DNA of 64,000 nucleotides from Streptomyces sp. CT34 (GCF_000805335.1 NZ_KN708638.1:1114016-1178015), one strand, 5' to 3'. Shown: positions 18,461 to 27,110, numbered from the stretch's first letter. The notes: generated from the letters alone by a model not told the origin. Program-made: numbers and translations.

Positions 18461-18615
18461 CGAACTCGCCGAGATGAACCACAAGTTGCTCGCGATTCTG
18501 GGCCGACTGCTCGCCAACCAGCCAGAGCCGGGCCGCGCACCGTACCTCCTCAGCCGGATCTTCTTCCCATCTGAGCAGGCACCTCTGACGAGGACCGGCC
18601 CGGCTGACAAAGACT

Positions 18616-18887
18616 CACACAACAGCCTCTGAGAGGGGTACCAACTAGCCCGGGTCTGCCTGCCAGCCACTGGGCGGCGGCGTGTCCTCATCCCCCCTGG
18701 AGGGGTACCAACGACACGCTGCCCTCCTCAGATCCGGGTCCGGTGGCGGCCCTCATCGACCCTGGAGGGGTACCAACGTGTTGGAAGAGTCGAGCAGGTA
18801 CCAGGCTTCCGCGTGCCCTCATCGCCCCTGGGAGGGGCCGGATCGCCACCGGCCGCGCCCGCATCGCCCCTGGGAGGGGGTACCAAC
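18616..18887. CRISPR. orphan CRISPR-like array, part 1
   Basis: Repeats of 29-31 bases, consensus GCCCTCATCGCCCCT followed by GGGAGGGGTACCAAC, end at 18645 (degenerate 5' half), 18712, 18777 and 18887; a fourth at 18815-18838 lacks its TACCAAC end. Spacers are 38, 36 and 37 bases and unrelated to each other. The repeat can fold through CCCCT/AGGGG. After R4 a deletion leaves only 18 bases before the next repeat. No cas gene is in the window. Confidence 0.65.
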
Positions 18888-18922
18888 AAGCGCGGACCGG
18901 GACGGGGAGCCTGCAGCGCTGG

Positions 18923-19123
18923 TCAGCCGTGTGGCTTCAACCGCTCGATAGCGTTGACAAACTCCGACCATGCAGTGGGCTCGATGGCGAGCGTGGGACT
19001 GAATGCATCTTTTGAGTCCCGCACGCAGACCGTGGGTGCGGGGCTGGCGGCCAGTGCGACTTCGATGCAGTCGAGCCCTGCTGAGTCGCAGTAGCTGGAC
19101 CTGGTCCAACGCAAGGGGCTCAT
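18923..19123 (-). CDS. DUF397 domain protein
   Basis: 66 residues from the ATG at 19123 (GGAGG upstream). DUF397 pattern: LRWTRSSYCDSAGLDCIEVA, then VCVRDSKD and FSPTLAIEPTAWSEFVNAI. These small proteins are usually paired with a Scr1-type helix-turn-helix regulator in Streptomyces; here that partner is absent and the upstream gene is a membrane/coiled-coil protein. Inserted, with its neighbour, inside the CRISPR-like array. Confidence 0.8.
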   Translation of the reverse strand: MSPLRWTRSSYCDSAGLDCIEVALAASPAPTVCVRDSKDAFSPTLAIEPTAWSEFVNAIERLKPHG

Positions 19124-19172
19124 CATTCCTCCATTGGCAGCACGACTTGGGACACTTGCAGTTCGAAGTTGA

Positions 19173-19751
19173 TCACGTAGCGCCGTAGTCATCGGGTCGG
19201 TGGATCGGTAGCGAGGAGGTGCCGAGATCTCTTCGCATGGTCTGCCTAACCTCGTACAAGCCCTCCGAAGCGCGTTCCAGTCTGTCTTTAATGTCTTCCA
19301 GCGATTCCTCAGTTGCGATGCCCTGCTCGTGTTGGCTGAGTAGGGCGTGGATGCGATGAAGTTGATGGACGAGGTTGCCCGCGACAGCAAGTACGTCGTC
19401 GCTGATCACCATCTGTGCCTCGGCATATACGTTGCGCAACATGCGACGTGATTCTTCGCGTTCGTCGCCCTGTTGAGGACTCGTCTGCCCAGATGCGAGG
19501 GAGAGGTAGTTTCTCGACAGAACTGAATGGAACTGCCGTAAGCGCTGGTTGAACGCTGCGTACGAGTCTCTCCGCGCACTGAGAGACTCGCGGCGTTCAA
19601 TCGACAGTTGCTCTTCCCGCCTCTGCCTCTCTGCGTGGTCGAGTTCTACCGCCTTGGCCTGAAGTGCGCTTCGGTGTGCCAGTAGCCCGGACGTGAGTGT
19701 GCCGATCACCCCGACCACAGCAACGATCAGGGCGCTCGTGGAAGGGTCCAT
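19173..19751 (-). CDS. membrane-anchored coiled-coil protein, unknown
   Basis: 192 residues from the ATG at 19751. One N-terminal transmembrane segment (residues 6-25, ALIVAVVGVIGTLTSGLLA) followed by a long charged helical stretch rich in Arg/Glu (HAERQRREEQLSIERRESLS). The TM-plus-coiled-coil layout is common in Streptomyces accessory regions. Codon use is less GC-biased than in the flanks. Lies 50 bases upstream of the DUF397 gene, probably one operon. Confidence 0.65.
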   Translation of the reverse strand: MDPSTSALIVAVVGVIGTLTSGLLAHRSALQAKAVELDHAERQRREEQLSIERRESLSARRDSYAAFNQRLRQFHSVLSRNYLSLASGQTSPQQGDEREESRRMLRNVYAEAQMVISDDVLAVAGNLVHQLHRIHALLSQHEQGIATEESLEDIKDRLERASEGLYEVRQTMRRDLGTSSLPIHRPDDYGAT

Positions 19752-19818
19752 GGTCCAGAATTTAGCCCAATGACATGCCCGGGTCCCGGGGTTACGGCGC
19801 TCTTGTGCGCTGTAGAGG

Positions 19819-19913
19819 GTCCGCATCGCCCCTCAGAGGGGTACCAACCAGCTGAAGCCGGTCGCTTCGGCGGCGTCGAGCTGGCCCTCATCGACCCTGG
19901 GTGGGGTATCAAC
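19819..19913. CRISPR. orphan CRISPR-like array, part 2
   Basis: Two further repeats, 19819-19848 and 19884-19913 (the last with GTATCAAC), with a 35-base spacer. Same orientation and sequence as part 1; the two parts are separated by a 931-base insertion (18888-19818) holding the DUF397 and coiled-coil genes. Confidence 0.6.
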
Positions 19914-19932
19914 TGACAGCTCGTCAGCATAA

Positions 19933-20349
19933 CGATCCTCATGCCGCGGACCCCTCGTCATCGACCACGACGGCGCGATCCTGCTTCAGCGACGCCGCGA
20001 CACCGACCAGTGGGCCCTGCCCGGCGGCGCCCAGGACATCGGGGAGACCGCGGCACAATGCGCGGTGCGCGAATGCCAGGAGGAGACCGGCATCGTCGCC
20101 GAGATCACCGGCTTCCTCGGCGTCTACACCAACCCCCACCACATCGTCGCCTACACCGACGGCGAGATCCGCCAACAGTACGAAAACACCTACATCGGCC
20201 GCCCGGTCAGCGGCGAGCCCACCATCAACGACGAGGCCGACGGCGTCCGCTACGTGCAGCCGGACGACCTCGACCAGTACGACATCCACCCCAGCATGCG
20301 CCAACAGATCGGCGACTACCTCGCCGGCACCTACCCCTACCTCGGCTGA
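19933..20349 (+). pseudogene. NUDIX hydrolase, 5'-truncated
   Basis: The frame is open from 19933 but has no start codon before the domain begins. It reads LVIDHDGAILLQRRRDTDQW, then a full Nudix box: GGAQDIGETAAQCAVRECQE followed by ETGI. The C-terminal part is complete (HPSMRQQIGDYLAGTYPYLG). Nudix enzymes hydrolyse nucleoside diphosphate derivatives. About 10-20 N-terminal residues and the promoter were lost where the CRISPR-like array abuts it, so expression is doubtful unless read from upstream. Confidence 0.75.
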
Positions 20350-20530
20350 AATGCCAACGCCGCATCCACCCGCTCCACAGCGGCGAAAATCTCCGGCGAC
20401 GCCCGACGGATGAACCGACCAACGACACTCTCCGCACCATAACGGCCCACAATCTCCGCCACCCGCCCCTGGGCAGTCGTCGGTTCCCCGAAGGGGGTTG
20501 TCGTCATGTCGCAGTAGACCAGCGCATCCA
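20337..20530 (-). pseudogene. C-terminal fragment of an HD-domain phosphohydrolase
   Basis: The reading LVDALVYCDMTTTPFGEPTT then GRVAEIVGRYGAESVV matches the end of HD-domain proteins common in Streptomyces. The HD motif itself lies in the missing N-terminal part; homology stops near 20530 next to a long hairpin. Overlaps the NUDIX 3' end by 13 bases. Confidence 0.5.
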
Positions 20531-20540
20531 CCAAGAGTGG

Positions 20541-20583
20541 CTGCCGTCGCCGCCCTGGACCCCGTCCAGGGCGGCGACGGCAG
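20541..20583. terminator. long perfect hairpin
   Basis: Perfect 20-bp inverted repeat (20541-20560 and 20564-20583, arm CTGCCGTCGCCGCCCTGGAC) with a 3-base loop. It separates the truncated genes from the protease gene and would terminate in both directions. Confidence 0.6.
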
Positions 20584-20832
20584 TACTCCGGACCCGGGTG
20601 TACGGATGCCGGCGTGAACGAAATATGGAGAGAGTGTGAACCCTCGTACCGGAGACCGACACTCGGTCTTGTGCGCGAGTGAAACGGGTGGGAATCTCCG
20701 GCCAAGCACGTCGGCATGGACGCAACTCCCCCAGTTATTGCCGGGGGCCGATCTGTCTGTACTCCAGTACTTCACCCCACACTCTCGGGCCCGTGCGCCC
20801 CCGGCCCACGGCCCCCCACGGAAGGCCCTGAG

Positions 20833-21897
20833 TTGAAGCACAGACGCATACCCAACCGCCGCGCGATGCTGGCCGCAGCGGGCGCGCTCGCGCTCGCCGC
20901 CACCGCGACCGTCACCCTCGCCAACGCCCACGCCGCCCCCACCCCCGCGCCGGCCAAGCTCTCCCTGGCAGCCGCTTCCGCCCTTGCGGCCCACTTCAAG
21001 TCCGGTACGGCCGGCTCGTTCTACGACGCCAAAGCGCACAAGCTGGTCGTCAACGTCGTCGACGAAGCGTCCGCCACAGCCGTGCGAGCCAAGGGCGCGG
21101 AAGCCAGAATCGTCAAGTACTCGATGGCCCAGCTCGACGCGGCCCGGCACACGCTCAAGGCCAAGGCGACCATCCCCGGCACCGCCTGGGCCGTCGACCC
21201 GAGAACCGACAAGGTCGTGGTGACCGCCGACCGCACCGTCAAGGGCGCCAAGCTGGACCGGCTCACCAAGGTCACCAAGAGCCTCAGCGACAAGGTCGAA
21301 CTCCACCACAACAAGGGGCAGTTCAAGCTCTTCATCGCCGGCGGCGACGCGATCTGGGGCGACAGCGCCCGCTGCTCGCTCGGCTTCAACGTGGTCAAGG
21401 ACGGCCAGCCGTACTTCCTGACCGCGGGCCACTGCGGCAACGCCGTCCAGAGCTGGTCCGACCAGCAGGGCGGCCAAGAAATCGCGACCACCGAACAGTC
21501 CACGTTCCCCGGCAACGACTACTCGATCGTCAAGTACACCGGCGACACCGACCACCCCAGCGCGGTGGACCTCTACAACGGCAGCACCCAGCAGATCACC
21601 AAGGCCGCGGACGCCACCGTCGGCGAGAAGGTGCAGCGCAGTGGCAGCACCACCCAGGTGCACGACGGCACCGTCAAGGCGCTCAACGCCAGCGTCAACT
21701 ACGAGGAGGGCACGGTCGACGGGCTGATCCAGACCGACGTCTGCGCCGAGCCCGGTGACAGCGGCGGCGCCCTCTTCGACGGCGAGAGCGCGCTCGGCCT
21801 CACCTCCGGCGGCAGCGGCGACTGCACCAACGGCGGCGAGACCTTCTTCCAGCCGGTCCCGGCCGCCCTCCAGGCGTACGGCGCGCAGATCGGCTGA
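20833..21897 (+). CDS. streptogrisin-type secreted serine protease
   Basis: 354 residues from TTG at 20833, chosen because GGAAGG lies at 20819-20824 and the product then starts MKHRRIPNRRAM, the usual form. Signal peptide to about residue 38 (ANAHAA), propeptide of about 130 residues, mature S1 (chymotrypsin fold) domain starting IAGGDAIWGDSARCSLGF. Catalytic triad: His in TAGHCG, Asp in GNDYSIVKY and Ser in EPGDSGGAL; cysteines for two disulfides are present. The propeptide acts as foldase and inhibitor and is removed outside the cell. Closest to streptogrisins A/B in layout. It is intact although surrounded by broken genes. Confidence 0.93.
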   Translation: MKHRRIPNRRAMLAAAGALALAATATVTLANAHAAPTPAPAKLSLAAASALAAHFKSGTAGSFYDAKAHKLVVNVVDEASATAVRAKGAEARIVKYSMAQLDAARHTLKAKATIPGTAWAVDPRTDKVVVTADRTVKGAKLDRLTKVTKSLSDKVELHHNKGQFKLFIAGGDAIWGDSARCSLGFNVVKDGQPYFLTAGHCGNAVQSWSDQQGGQEIATTEQSTFPGNDYSIVKYTGDTDHPSAVDLYNGSTQQITKAADATVGEKVQRSGSTTQVHDGTVKALNASVNYEEGTVDGLIQTDVCAEPGDSGGALFDGESALGLTSGGSGDCTNGGETFFQPVPAALQAYGAQIG

Positions 21898-22164
21898 CCA
21901 TCGGCAGCCGTCCGCCGGCCCGCGGCGCGCACCGGCCCCCGGACGCTCTCCTCGTCCGGGGCCGGTGCCGTCGGCGGCTCCCGCCGCCCGACATAAGAAG
22001 GCCGCGGCTGCCCTCCACGCCCGGTGGTCGTCGCGGGTCAGTTCCTCAACGACGCCCCTTTTCTCCTCCGCCATCGCCTGTCCGACACGACGAAAGGCAG
22101 CACGGCAACGCCAACCCACAACTGCACATCCCGACCACACGAGACCGCGCCAGCCGCTGACCTG

Positions 22165-23052
22165 CTACGCCGCGGCGTAGCTGAGGCGGAACAGGTCCTG
22201 GGCGCGCTCCAGGTCCCGCTCCGTACGCAGCTGCACCTCCAGGTCGCCCGTGCCGTGGTGACCGAGCCCCGTCACGTCCCGGGGGAAGCCGGGCACGAGG
22301 TCGACCCCCTTCGGGTCGGCCTTGAGATAGACGAGGAGCTTGGTCTGCTGCGGCGGGCAGACGCAGGCGAAGTTTCGCAGCCGCTGGTAAGCCGTGTACT
22401 GCTTGCGCTGCACCCTGGTGACGCCGTCCCCGAGACCGAGCAGCGCTTCATCGGCAGCCTCAGCCAGGTCCGCCAGGGCACCGCCCTGCTTGCGGACAGG
22501 CCGCAGCACGGCCGCACGCCGGCGCGCCCGCTTGCCAGCGACCGACTGCCCCGTGACCGAGGCCACGGTCTCAAGGCCGATGTGGTCGTTGCCGAAGTAC
22601 CGATAGCGGACCAGGTCGATCGAGCGCCAGTGCTCGCGCACGGCGTGCGCGTCGTAGCGGGTGAAGTCGCCGGCGACGCAGATCAGCCGGGGTGCGCTCC
22701 ACAGGATCTGGGACGCGGCCGTGGCCCCGAGCCGGTCGCGGACCAGGTTCCGGAAGGCGTCCTTGTGGTCCATCAGCCAGGCTATGTAGTAGAGGCCCTG
22801 ATGGATGACGCTGGCATCGGTGCCGCGCTTGTACTCGATGGCCGTCGGCGCGTTGTTCTCGTCGAGCCCCAGCGAGTCAATCCGTCCGCCGGCGGCACAG
22901 TCGATGACGTACTCGCTCGCCAGGAACCTCACCCCCAGCATCGTCTCCATGTGCGCCTCGATGAGGTCCTGCACATCCGCCTCGACCTCGGCAAGACGCG
23001 GCGCGGCCTCGGTCACGCCGCCATTTGTGCTGAACAGTCTCAGGCCCGACAC
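22165..23052 (-). CDS. DUF5655 / PD-(D/E)xK nuclease-like protein
   Basis: 295 residues from GTG at 23052 with GAGGAGGGG upstream. The N-terminal part holds a restriction-like core, GGRIDSLGLDENNAPTAIEYKRG in two blocks (Asp, then ExK), typical of PD-(D/E)xK folds (NucS/DUF91-like). The C-terminal 110 residues, including YQRLRNFACVCPPQQTKLLV, match DUF5655, often linked to transport or DNA-related proteins. Monocistronic. A nuclease or DNA-binding role, perhaps in defence, is plausible but unproven. Confidence 0.75.
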   Translation of the reverse strand: MSGLRLFSTNGGVTEAAPRLAEVEADVQDLIEAHMETMLGVRFLASEYVIDCAAGGRIDSLGLDENNAPTAIEYKRGTDASVIHQGLYYIAWLMDHKDAFRNLVRDRLGATAASQILWSAPRLICVAGDFTRYDAHAVREHWRSIDLVRYRYFGNDHIGLETVASVTGQSVAGKRARRRAAVLRPVRKQGGALADLAEAADEALLGLGDGVTRVQRKQYTAYQRLRNFACVCPPQQTKLLVYLKADPKGVDLVPGFPRDVTGLGHHGTGDLEVQLRTERDLERAQDLFRLSYAAA

Positions 23053-23211
23053 CTTCCCCTCCTCGACTCGAAAAGCAGGAACGTCGGGCGGTTGCCGGAT
23101 TGTTTCCGCGAGGGGCCGCAGATTCGTGAAGATTATGTGAGCCCATGCGTACGGCCCGTTGGGGCGCTCGCAATGCGGCCCAGACCGCGTGCCTGGCCAC
23201 GATGTCGTGCT

Positions 23212-23577
23212 CTACCGGTCCCAAGCCAGAGGCAGATTGCTAAGACCGCGCACGGTAGTGGTCGATGTCCAGTCCAGGACGTCGTCTTCGACAGCAGGCC
23301 GCAGGCCCGGTAAGTGGGTCAACAGTGTGGTCAGGGCGATGCGTAGTTCGGCGCGCATGAGTGCGGCCCCCAGGCAGTGGTGCGGGCCGAGCCCGAAGGA
23401 GAGGTGGCGTGGCCCGGTGCGGGTGGGGTCGAACCGGTTGGGTGCCTGAAACACCACGGGGTCGCGGTTGGCCAGACCGAACGCCACCGCCGCGCTGACA
23501 CCGGCAGCGTCGACGCGGGTCATACCGACGGTGATGGCAGGGCTGAACCGCAGTGTCTCCTCGACCGTCGGGTCCAC
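23212..23577 (-). pseudogene. cytochrome P450, C-terminal fragment
   Basis: Contains the ExxR helix (VEETLRFSPA) and the haem loop FGLGPHHCLGAALMRAEL, so the last 120 residues of a bacterial P450. The N-terminal two thirds are gone: the frame stops at the CTAG junction with the IS5-type remnant at 23577. Between the ExxR helix and the ANRDP motif about 15 residues are also missing. Not functional. Confidence 0.8.
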
Positions 23578-23578
23578 T

Positions 23579-23800
23579 AGGGCGCGTATCGAGTCGTGAT
23601 CAATCGGTGGTCCTCGTGAGGAACCTTGAGCCAGATCATCGCGGCGCGCAGCTGGGGGCCGGTGAGGTAGCTACCCGGGGTCTTGTCATAGCGGGCGGCG
23701 ATGCCCCGTCAAGCCTTGAGTTTTTTGATCAGGCGCTTGATGGTGTTCGTCTCCTTGTAGAGGGCGACGTCGTGGCTGACAGGCCGACCACCCAGGCCCC
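23579..23800 (-). pseudogene. IS5-family transposase C-terminal remnant (copy A)
   Basis: Reads TIKRLIKKLKA, stop, RGIAARYDKTPGSYLTGPQL then RAAMIWLK on the minus strand, the tail of the same IS5-type transposase seen at 52519-53507. It includes the terminal inverted repeat GGGCGCGTATCGAGTCGTGA at the P450 junction. Internal stop and deletions make it dead. Confidence 0.7.
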
Positions 23801-23856
23801 CCTTTCTTCCTCCGGTTGGCGGCCTGGCAGTTGCCTCCAGAGGGTCTTGATCGGGG

Positions 23857-24924
23857 TCAGTGCTGCGGGTCGCCGCCGCCGAACATGGCGACGGCCTCGC
23901 GGCCCTTGGCCTGGTTCTCGGCGACGTAGGGGCGCAGCTCGGCTTCGTAGGCGGCGAAGGCCGCGCGGTGGTCGCCGTCGGCGGCGGTCAGGTGCCGGGC
24001 GAGGGAGCGGGCGCCGATCAGGGCCTGGGAGGTGCCCATGCCCGCGGTCGGGGCGGCGCAGTAGCCGGCGTCGCCGAGCACGGCGACGCGTCCGGTCGAC
24101 CAGCGCTCCAGCTGGACCTGGCAGGTGGAGGCGAAGTAGAAGTCCTCCGCGTCCTCCATGGCCGCAAGGAGGCGGGGGACCTCCCAGCCGCGGCCGGCGA
24201 AGGCTGCGCGCACGGCCTGCTGCTGCTCGTCGCGGCTGCGCCGGTCGAGGGCGGGCGAGTCGGTGGCGAAGGAGAGGCTGACGGTGAGCCGTTTTGGGTC
24301 GCCGGCGCTGAAGAGGTAGACGGCGGCGTTGCCGGCGACCTGCAGCATGCCCTGGTGGTCGAGGCCGAGGAAGTTGTCGGTGGTGAAGCCGGCGCCGGAG
24401 AGGCCCAGGTGGTGCAGGGCCTGCTCATGGGGGACAAGGGCAAGGCGCCGCACCCGGGAGTAGACGCCGTCGGCGCCGAGGACGAGGTCGAAGTCACGGG
24501 TGGCGGCCTTCTCGAATTCGACGGTGACGCCGTTCTCGTGCTCGGTGAGGGCGGTGATGGTGTCGTCGAAGAGGTACTCGGTGTCGTCGGCGGTGATGCG
24601 GTGCAGAATCCGCGTCAGATCGGCCTTCGGGACCTCCAGTTCGCCGGCGAATGCCTCGGCGGGCAGCTCGCCCGTCTTCTCGCCGGCCTCGTCCACCAGG
24701 CTCGTGCCGCGCATACGGGGGTCATGCCCGCGCACCTCGGCGAGGATGCCGAGCTCGTCGAGGACATCAATGGCCTCGCCGCGGAAGTCGACGGCGTAGC
24801 CGCCGCCCCGGACGGAGGGGGCGCGCTCGACGACGGTGACGCAGCAGCCGGCGCGGTTGAGGAGGTGGGCCAGGGCGGGTCCGGCGACGCTCGCACCCGA
24901 GATCAGAACCTTGGTGTCGTTCAT
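23857..24924 (-). CDS. FAD-dependent monooxygenase (copy A)
   Basis: 355 residues. PHBH-fold flavoprotein hydroxylase: dinucleotide motif ISGASVAGPALAHLL at the N-terminus, DLVLGADGVYSRVR (DG motif, about residue 155) and GRVAVLGDAGYCAAPTAGMG (GD motif, about residue 285). Enzymes of this class hydroxylate aromatic polyketides or inactivate antibiotics (TetX and rifampicin types); the substrate cannot be assigned. Divergent from the adjacent tetR, with paired operators between, so probably induced by its substrate. Identical to the gene at 54277-55344. Confidence 0.88.
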   Translation of the reverse strand: MNDTKVLISGASVAGPALAHLLNRAGCCVTVVERAPSVRGGGYAVDFRGEAIDVLDELGILAEVRGHDPRMRGTSLVDEAGEKTGELPAEAFAGELEVPKADLTRILHRITADDTEYLFDDTITALTEHENGVTVEFEKAATRDFDLVLGADGVYSRVRRLALVPHEQALHHLGLSGAGFTTDNFLGLDHQGMLQVAGNAAVYLFSAGDPKRLTVSLSFATDSPALDRRSRDEQQQAVRAAFAGRGWEVPRLLAAMEDAEDFYFASTCQVQLERWSTGRVAVLGDAGYCAAPTAGMGTSQALIGARSLARHLTAADGDHRAAFAAYEAELRPYVAENQAKGREAVAMFGGGDPQH

Positions 24925-24945
24925 GGCGAGGACACTAGCCGCGAT

Positions 24946-24983
24946 TTGACCATTTGGTCAATCCATTTGGATGAACCAAATGG
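24946..24983. promoter_or_regulatory. paired TetR-type operators (copy A)
   Basis: TTGACCATTTGGTCAA (24946-24961, 7-bp arms) and CCATTTGG-ATGAA-CCAAATGG (24963-24983, 8-bp arms) fill the space between the divergent monooxygenase and tetR genes. Both share TTTGG/CCAAA half-sites, as expected for one regulator controlling both promoters. Confidence 0.7.
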
Positions 24984-25009
24984 GCAACTGTTCTGCTAGG
25001 CTCCGCCAC

Positions 25010-25501
25010 ATGGGAAACCGCGAGGATCTGCTGGCGGGCGCGAAGCAGTGCCTGATCGAACGAGGCTGGGGCCGCACCACGGTGCGGGACATCGCCGCGG
25101 CGGCCGGCGTCAGCCATGCCGCGATCGGCTACCACTTCGGCTCCCGGGACGCCCTCCTCACCCAGGCTCTGGTGGAAGCGGTGGACGAGCTGGACCAGCT
25201 TCCGTCCGCCACAGCGGACGGGGCCGGGCCGGAGGAGCGCTGGCAGGCGCTGATCGACAGCTTCACCACACATCGCGCACTGTGGGTGGCCCAGCTGGAG
25301 GCCGCCGTCCAGGCCCAGCACTCTCCCGAGGTGCGCGACCGGCTCGCCGAGGGTCAGCGGCAGGGCCGCGAGGGGCTGGGCGGGTCGGTGCCGCTGGCGC
25401 TACTGGGCGGGCTGATGCTGCAGTGGCTGGTCGACCCGGAGCAGGCGCCGTCCGGCGCCGAGGTGGTCGCCGAACTCCGCACGCTTGCCAAGAGGCTGTG
25501 A
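25010..25501 (+). CDS. TetR-family regulator (copy A)
   Basis: 163 residues from ATG at 25010. Helix-turn-helix TTVRDIAAAAGVSHAAIGYHFGS is standard TetR; the C-terminal ligand domain is short (about 110 residues). Divergent to the monooxygenase and next to two palindromic operators: a local repressor of the cassette. Duplicated unchanged at 53700-54191. Confidence 0.9.
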   Translation: MGNREDLLAGAKQCLIERGWGRTTVRDIAAAAGVSHAAIGYHFGSRDALLTQALVEAVDELDQLPSATADGAGPEERWQALIDSFTTHRALWVAQLEAAVQAQHSPEVRDRLAEGQRQGREGLGGSVPLALLGGLMLQWLVDPEQAPSGAEVVAELRTLAKRL

Positions 25502-25693
25502 CATCGCGCGCTCTGCAAATCTTCAGGAGCTCACGACTGCCGTAGTCCTGATCCCGGACCAAAGCGACGATGGCGCGAGACCGAACACCTGAGCGTTCCA
25601 GTCAGACCACGTATCGAGTCATGATCGATATTCGGAGCCGCCCCCATAGCGGGCCTGGGGAACGGTAGACCTTCGTGCGTGACGTGCACGCAA

Positions 25694-26563
25694 ATGACGG
25701 ACCAGGAGTGGCAGTTCATCGAGCCGTACCTGCCGATCGGCGAGTACGGCCCCTACCCCGAGCGGCTGCGGCAGCAGTTCGAGGGAGTGCTCTGGCGATT
25801 CAAGCCCGGCGGACAGTGGCGGGAGATGCCGACCGAGTTCGGAGTCTGGTCGACCGTGCACAACCGCTTCCGGCAGTGGCGCGATGCGGGCGCGTTCGAG
25901 GCCCTGTTCGATGGGCTGATCGCGGAGGCCGGGAAGCGGGGTGAGGCGGACCTGTCCCTCGTCAGCATCGACTCCACCACCGCCCGTGCGCACCATGACG
26001 CAGCCGGGATGCAGCTGGACCAGAGCGTGCTCACCACCTTGGAGAAGGCCGCGATCGAGGAGGAGAAGGCCAGGTCAAAGGGCGCGGCTCTGAGGAGCCA
26101 CGATCCGGCCAAGCGGGTGCTGGGCCGCAAACGTGGACTGGCCGTGGACGTCCTCGGTCTGGTCATCGCCGTCGTCGTTCTCGCCGCGAACACCCATGAC
26201 AACGCCGCGGGCATCATGCTGCTGGACCAGGTCGCCGAGCACGCCGGCGGAACCGTGCGCAAAGCCCTGGTCGACCAGGGCTTCAAGAACCAGGTCGTCG
26301 TGCACGGCGTCAGCCTGGGAATTGACGTCGAGATCGTCGCACGCAACCCGCAGGACGAGGGGTTCGTGCCGCAGCCGAAGCGGTGGAGGGACGAGCAGAC
26401 CTACGGGATCCTGATACTGCACCGGCGCCTGGTCCGTGACTACGAGCACCGCCCCTCCTCCTCCGCCTCCCGCGTCTACTGGGCGATGACCCACGTCATG
26501 ACCCGACGCCTCACCGGCGCGAACGCCCCCACCTGGCGCGCGGCGCAGGCGGTGGCCGCGTGA
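25694..26563 (+). CDS. chimeric IS5-family transposase
   Basis: 289 residues from ATG at 25694. Residues 1-135 (MTDQEWQFIEPYLPIGEYGP to SKGAALRS) are those of the IS5-type transposase in copy B. From HDPAKRVLGRKRGLAVDVLG onward the protein belongs to a different IS5 subgroup, with Asp in KALVDQGFKN and Glu in LVRDYEHRPSSSASR. The switch is exactly where the inverted repeat ends (26098), so a recombination event joined two transposase genes in frame. All three DDE positions are present in the hybrid; whether it works is unknown. Confidence 0.75.
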   Translation: MTDQEWQFIEPYLPIGEYGPYPERLRQQFEGVLWRFKPGGQWREMPTEFGVWSTVHNRFRQWRDAGAFEALFDGLIAEAGKRGEADLSLVSIDSTTARAHHDAAGMQLDQSVLTTLEKAAIEEEKARSKGAALRSHDPAKRVLGRKRGLAVDVLGLVIAVVVLAANTHDNAAGIMLLDQVAEHAGGTVRKALVDQGFKNQVVVHGVSLGIDVEIVARNPQDEGFVPQPKRWRDEQTYGILILHRRLVRDYEHRPSSSASRVYWAMTHVMTRRLTGANAPTWRAAQAVAA

Positions 26564-26958
26564 ACATCCGGCCCCTGCTCGATGCCCTGGACCTCCAGGA
26601 AGACGCCGCCCGGGCCCTGGCCGACGACCTCCGCGCACAGATCGACGACCTGCAGACTCGGTTGCGGGAGGCCGAGGTGCACCTGGAGCACCTCACGATC
26701 ACCCGCAAGACCGTCACCGGCCTCGCCGACCGGCTCCCGACCGTCGCGCCGGACCTGCCCGAGCACCCGGACTACCCCCGCATCCTCGCCGCCTTCAACC
26801 ACGCGACCGGGCCGCTACGGGCCAAGGACGTCTGCGAAGCCCTCGGCCACGAACTGCTGCCGAAGAACGTCGAAGGCACCCGCGCCAAGCTGAAGCGCCT
26901 GGTCAAACTCGGGATCCTCACCGAGGCCGACACCGGCAACTTCGCCAGGAAGCAATAG
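26560..26958 (+). CDS. IS-associated coiled-coil/winged-helix protein
   Basis: 132 residues, GTG in a 4-base overlap (GTGA) with the transposase stop. An N-terminal coiled coil (about residues 10-60, LQTRLREAEVHLEHLT) precedes a winged-helix-like region (FNHATGPLRAKDVCEALGHE, then GTRAKLKRLVKLGILTE). Accessory protein of this IS group, function unknown. A broken second copy of its end lies at 27678-27774. Confidence 0.65.
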   Translation: MNIRPLLDALDLQEDAARALADDLRAQIDDLQTRLREAEVHLEHLTITRKTVTGLADRLPTVAPDLPEHPDYPRILAAFNHATGPLRAKDVCEALGHELLPKNVEGTRAKLKRLVKLGILTEADTGNFARKQ

Positions 26959-27110
26959 CCGACAGAACCTCCACCAGCGTCCTTGCTGCCACCTCAACCA
27001 GAAACGGACATCGCCTTACGAACCGCCCACTGAGAACCCGCCCGGACCGCCATGGCCCGGTGCTCGGCACGTGCAACAGCGCACGTGCCGAGCGCTACTG
27101 GCGTACGGGA

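Larger units (their letters stand above)
23577..26098. repeat. 2.52-kb inverted repeat, copy A
   Basis: Complementary to 53103-55624: positions in the two copies sum to 79,201 throughout. The encoded proteins are identical, and the sequence matches wherever compared. It holds an IS5-type transposase tail, FAD monooxygenase, tetR and the first half of an IS5-type transposase. Confidence 0.9.

Noticed and set aside
20541-20583. The 20-bp palindrome as an attachment site
   Set aside because: No matching copy found elsewhere in the window; a hairpin terminator explains it.
24946-24983. Calling the monooxygenase a tetracycline or rifampicin inactivator
   Set aside because: The fold is shared by many hydroxylases; sequence alone does not show the substrate.
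23860-24999. 379-codon plus-strand frame over the monooxygenase
   Set aside because: Antisense to the FAD monooxygenase, Gly/Val/Glu-rich, no recognisable start or domain; also in copy B.
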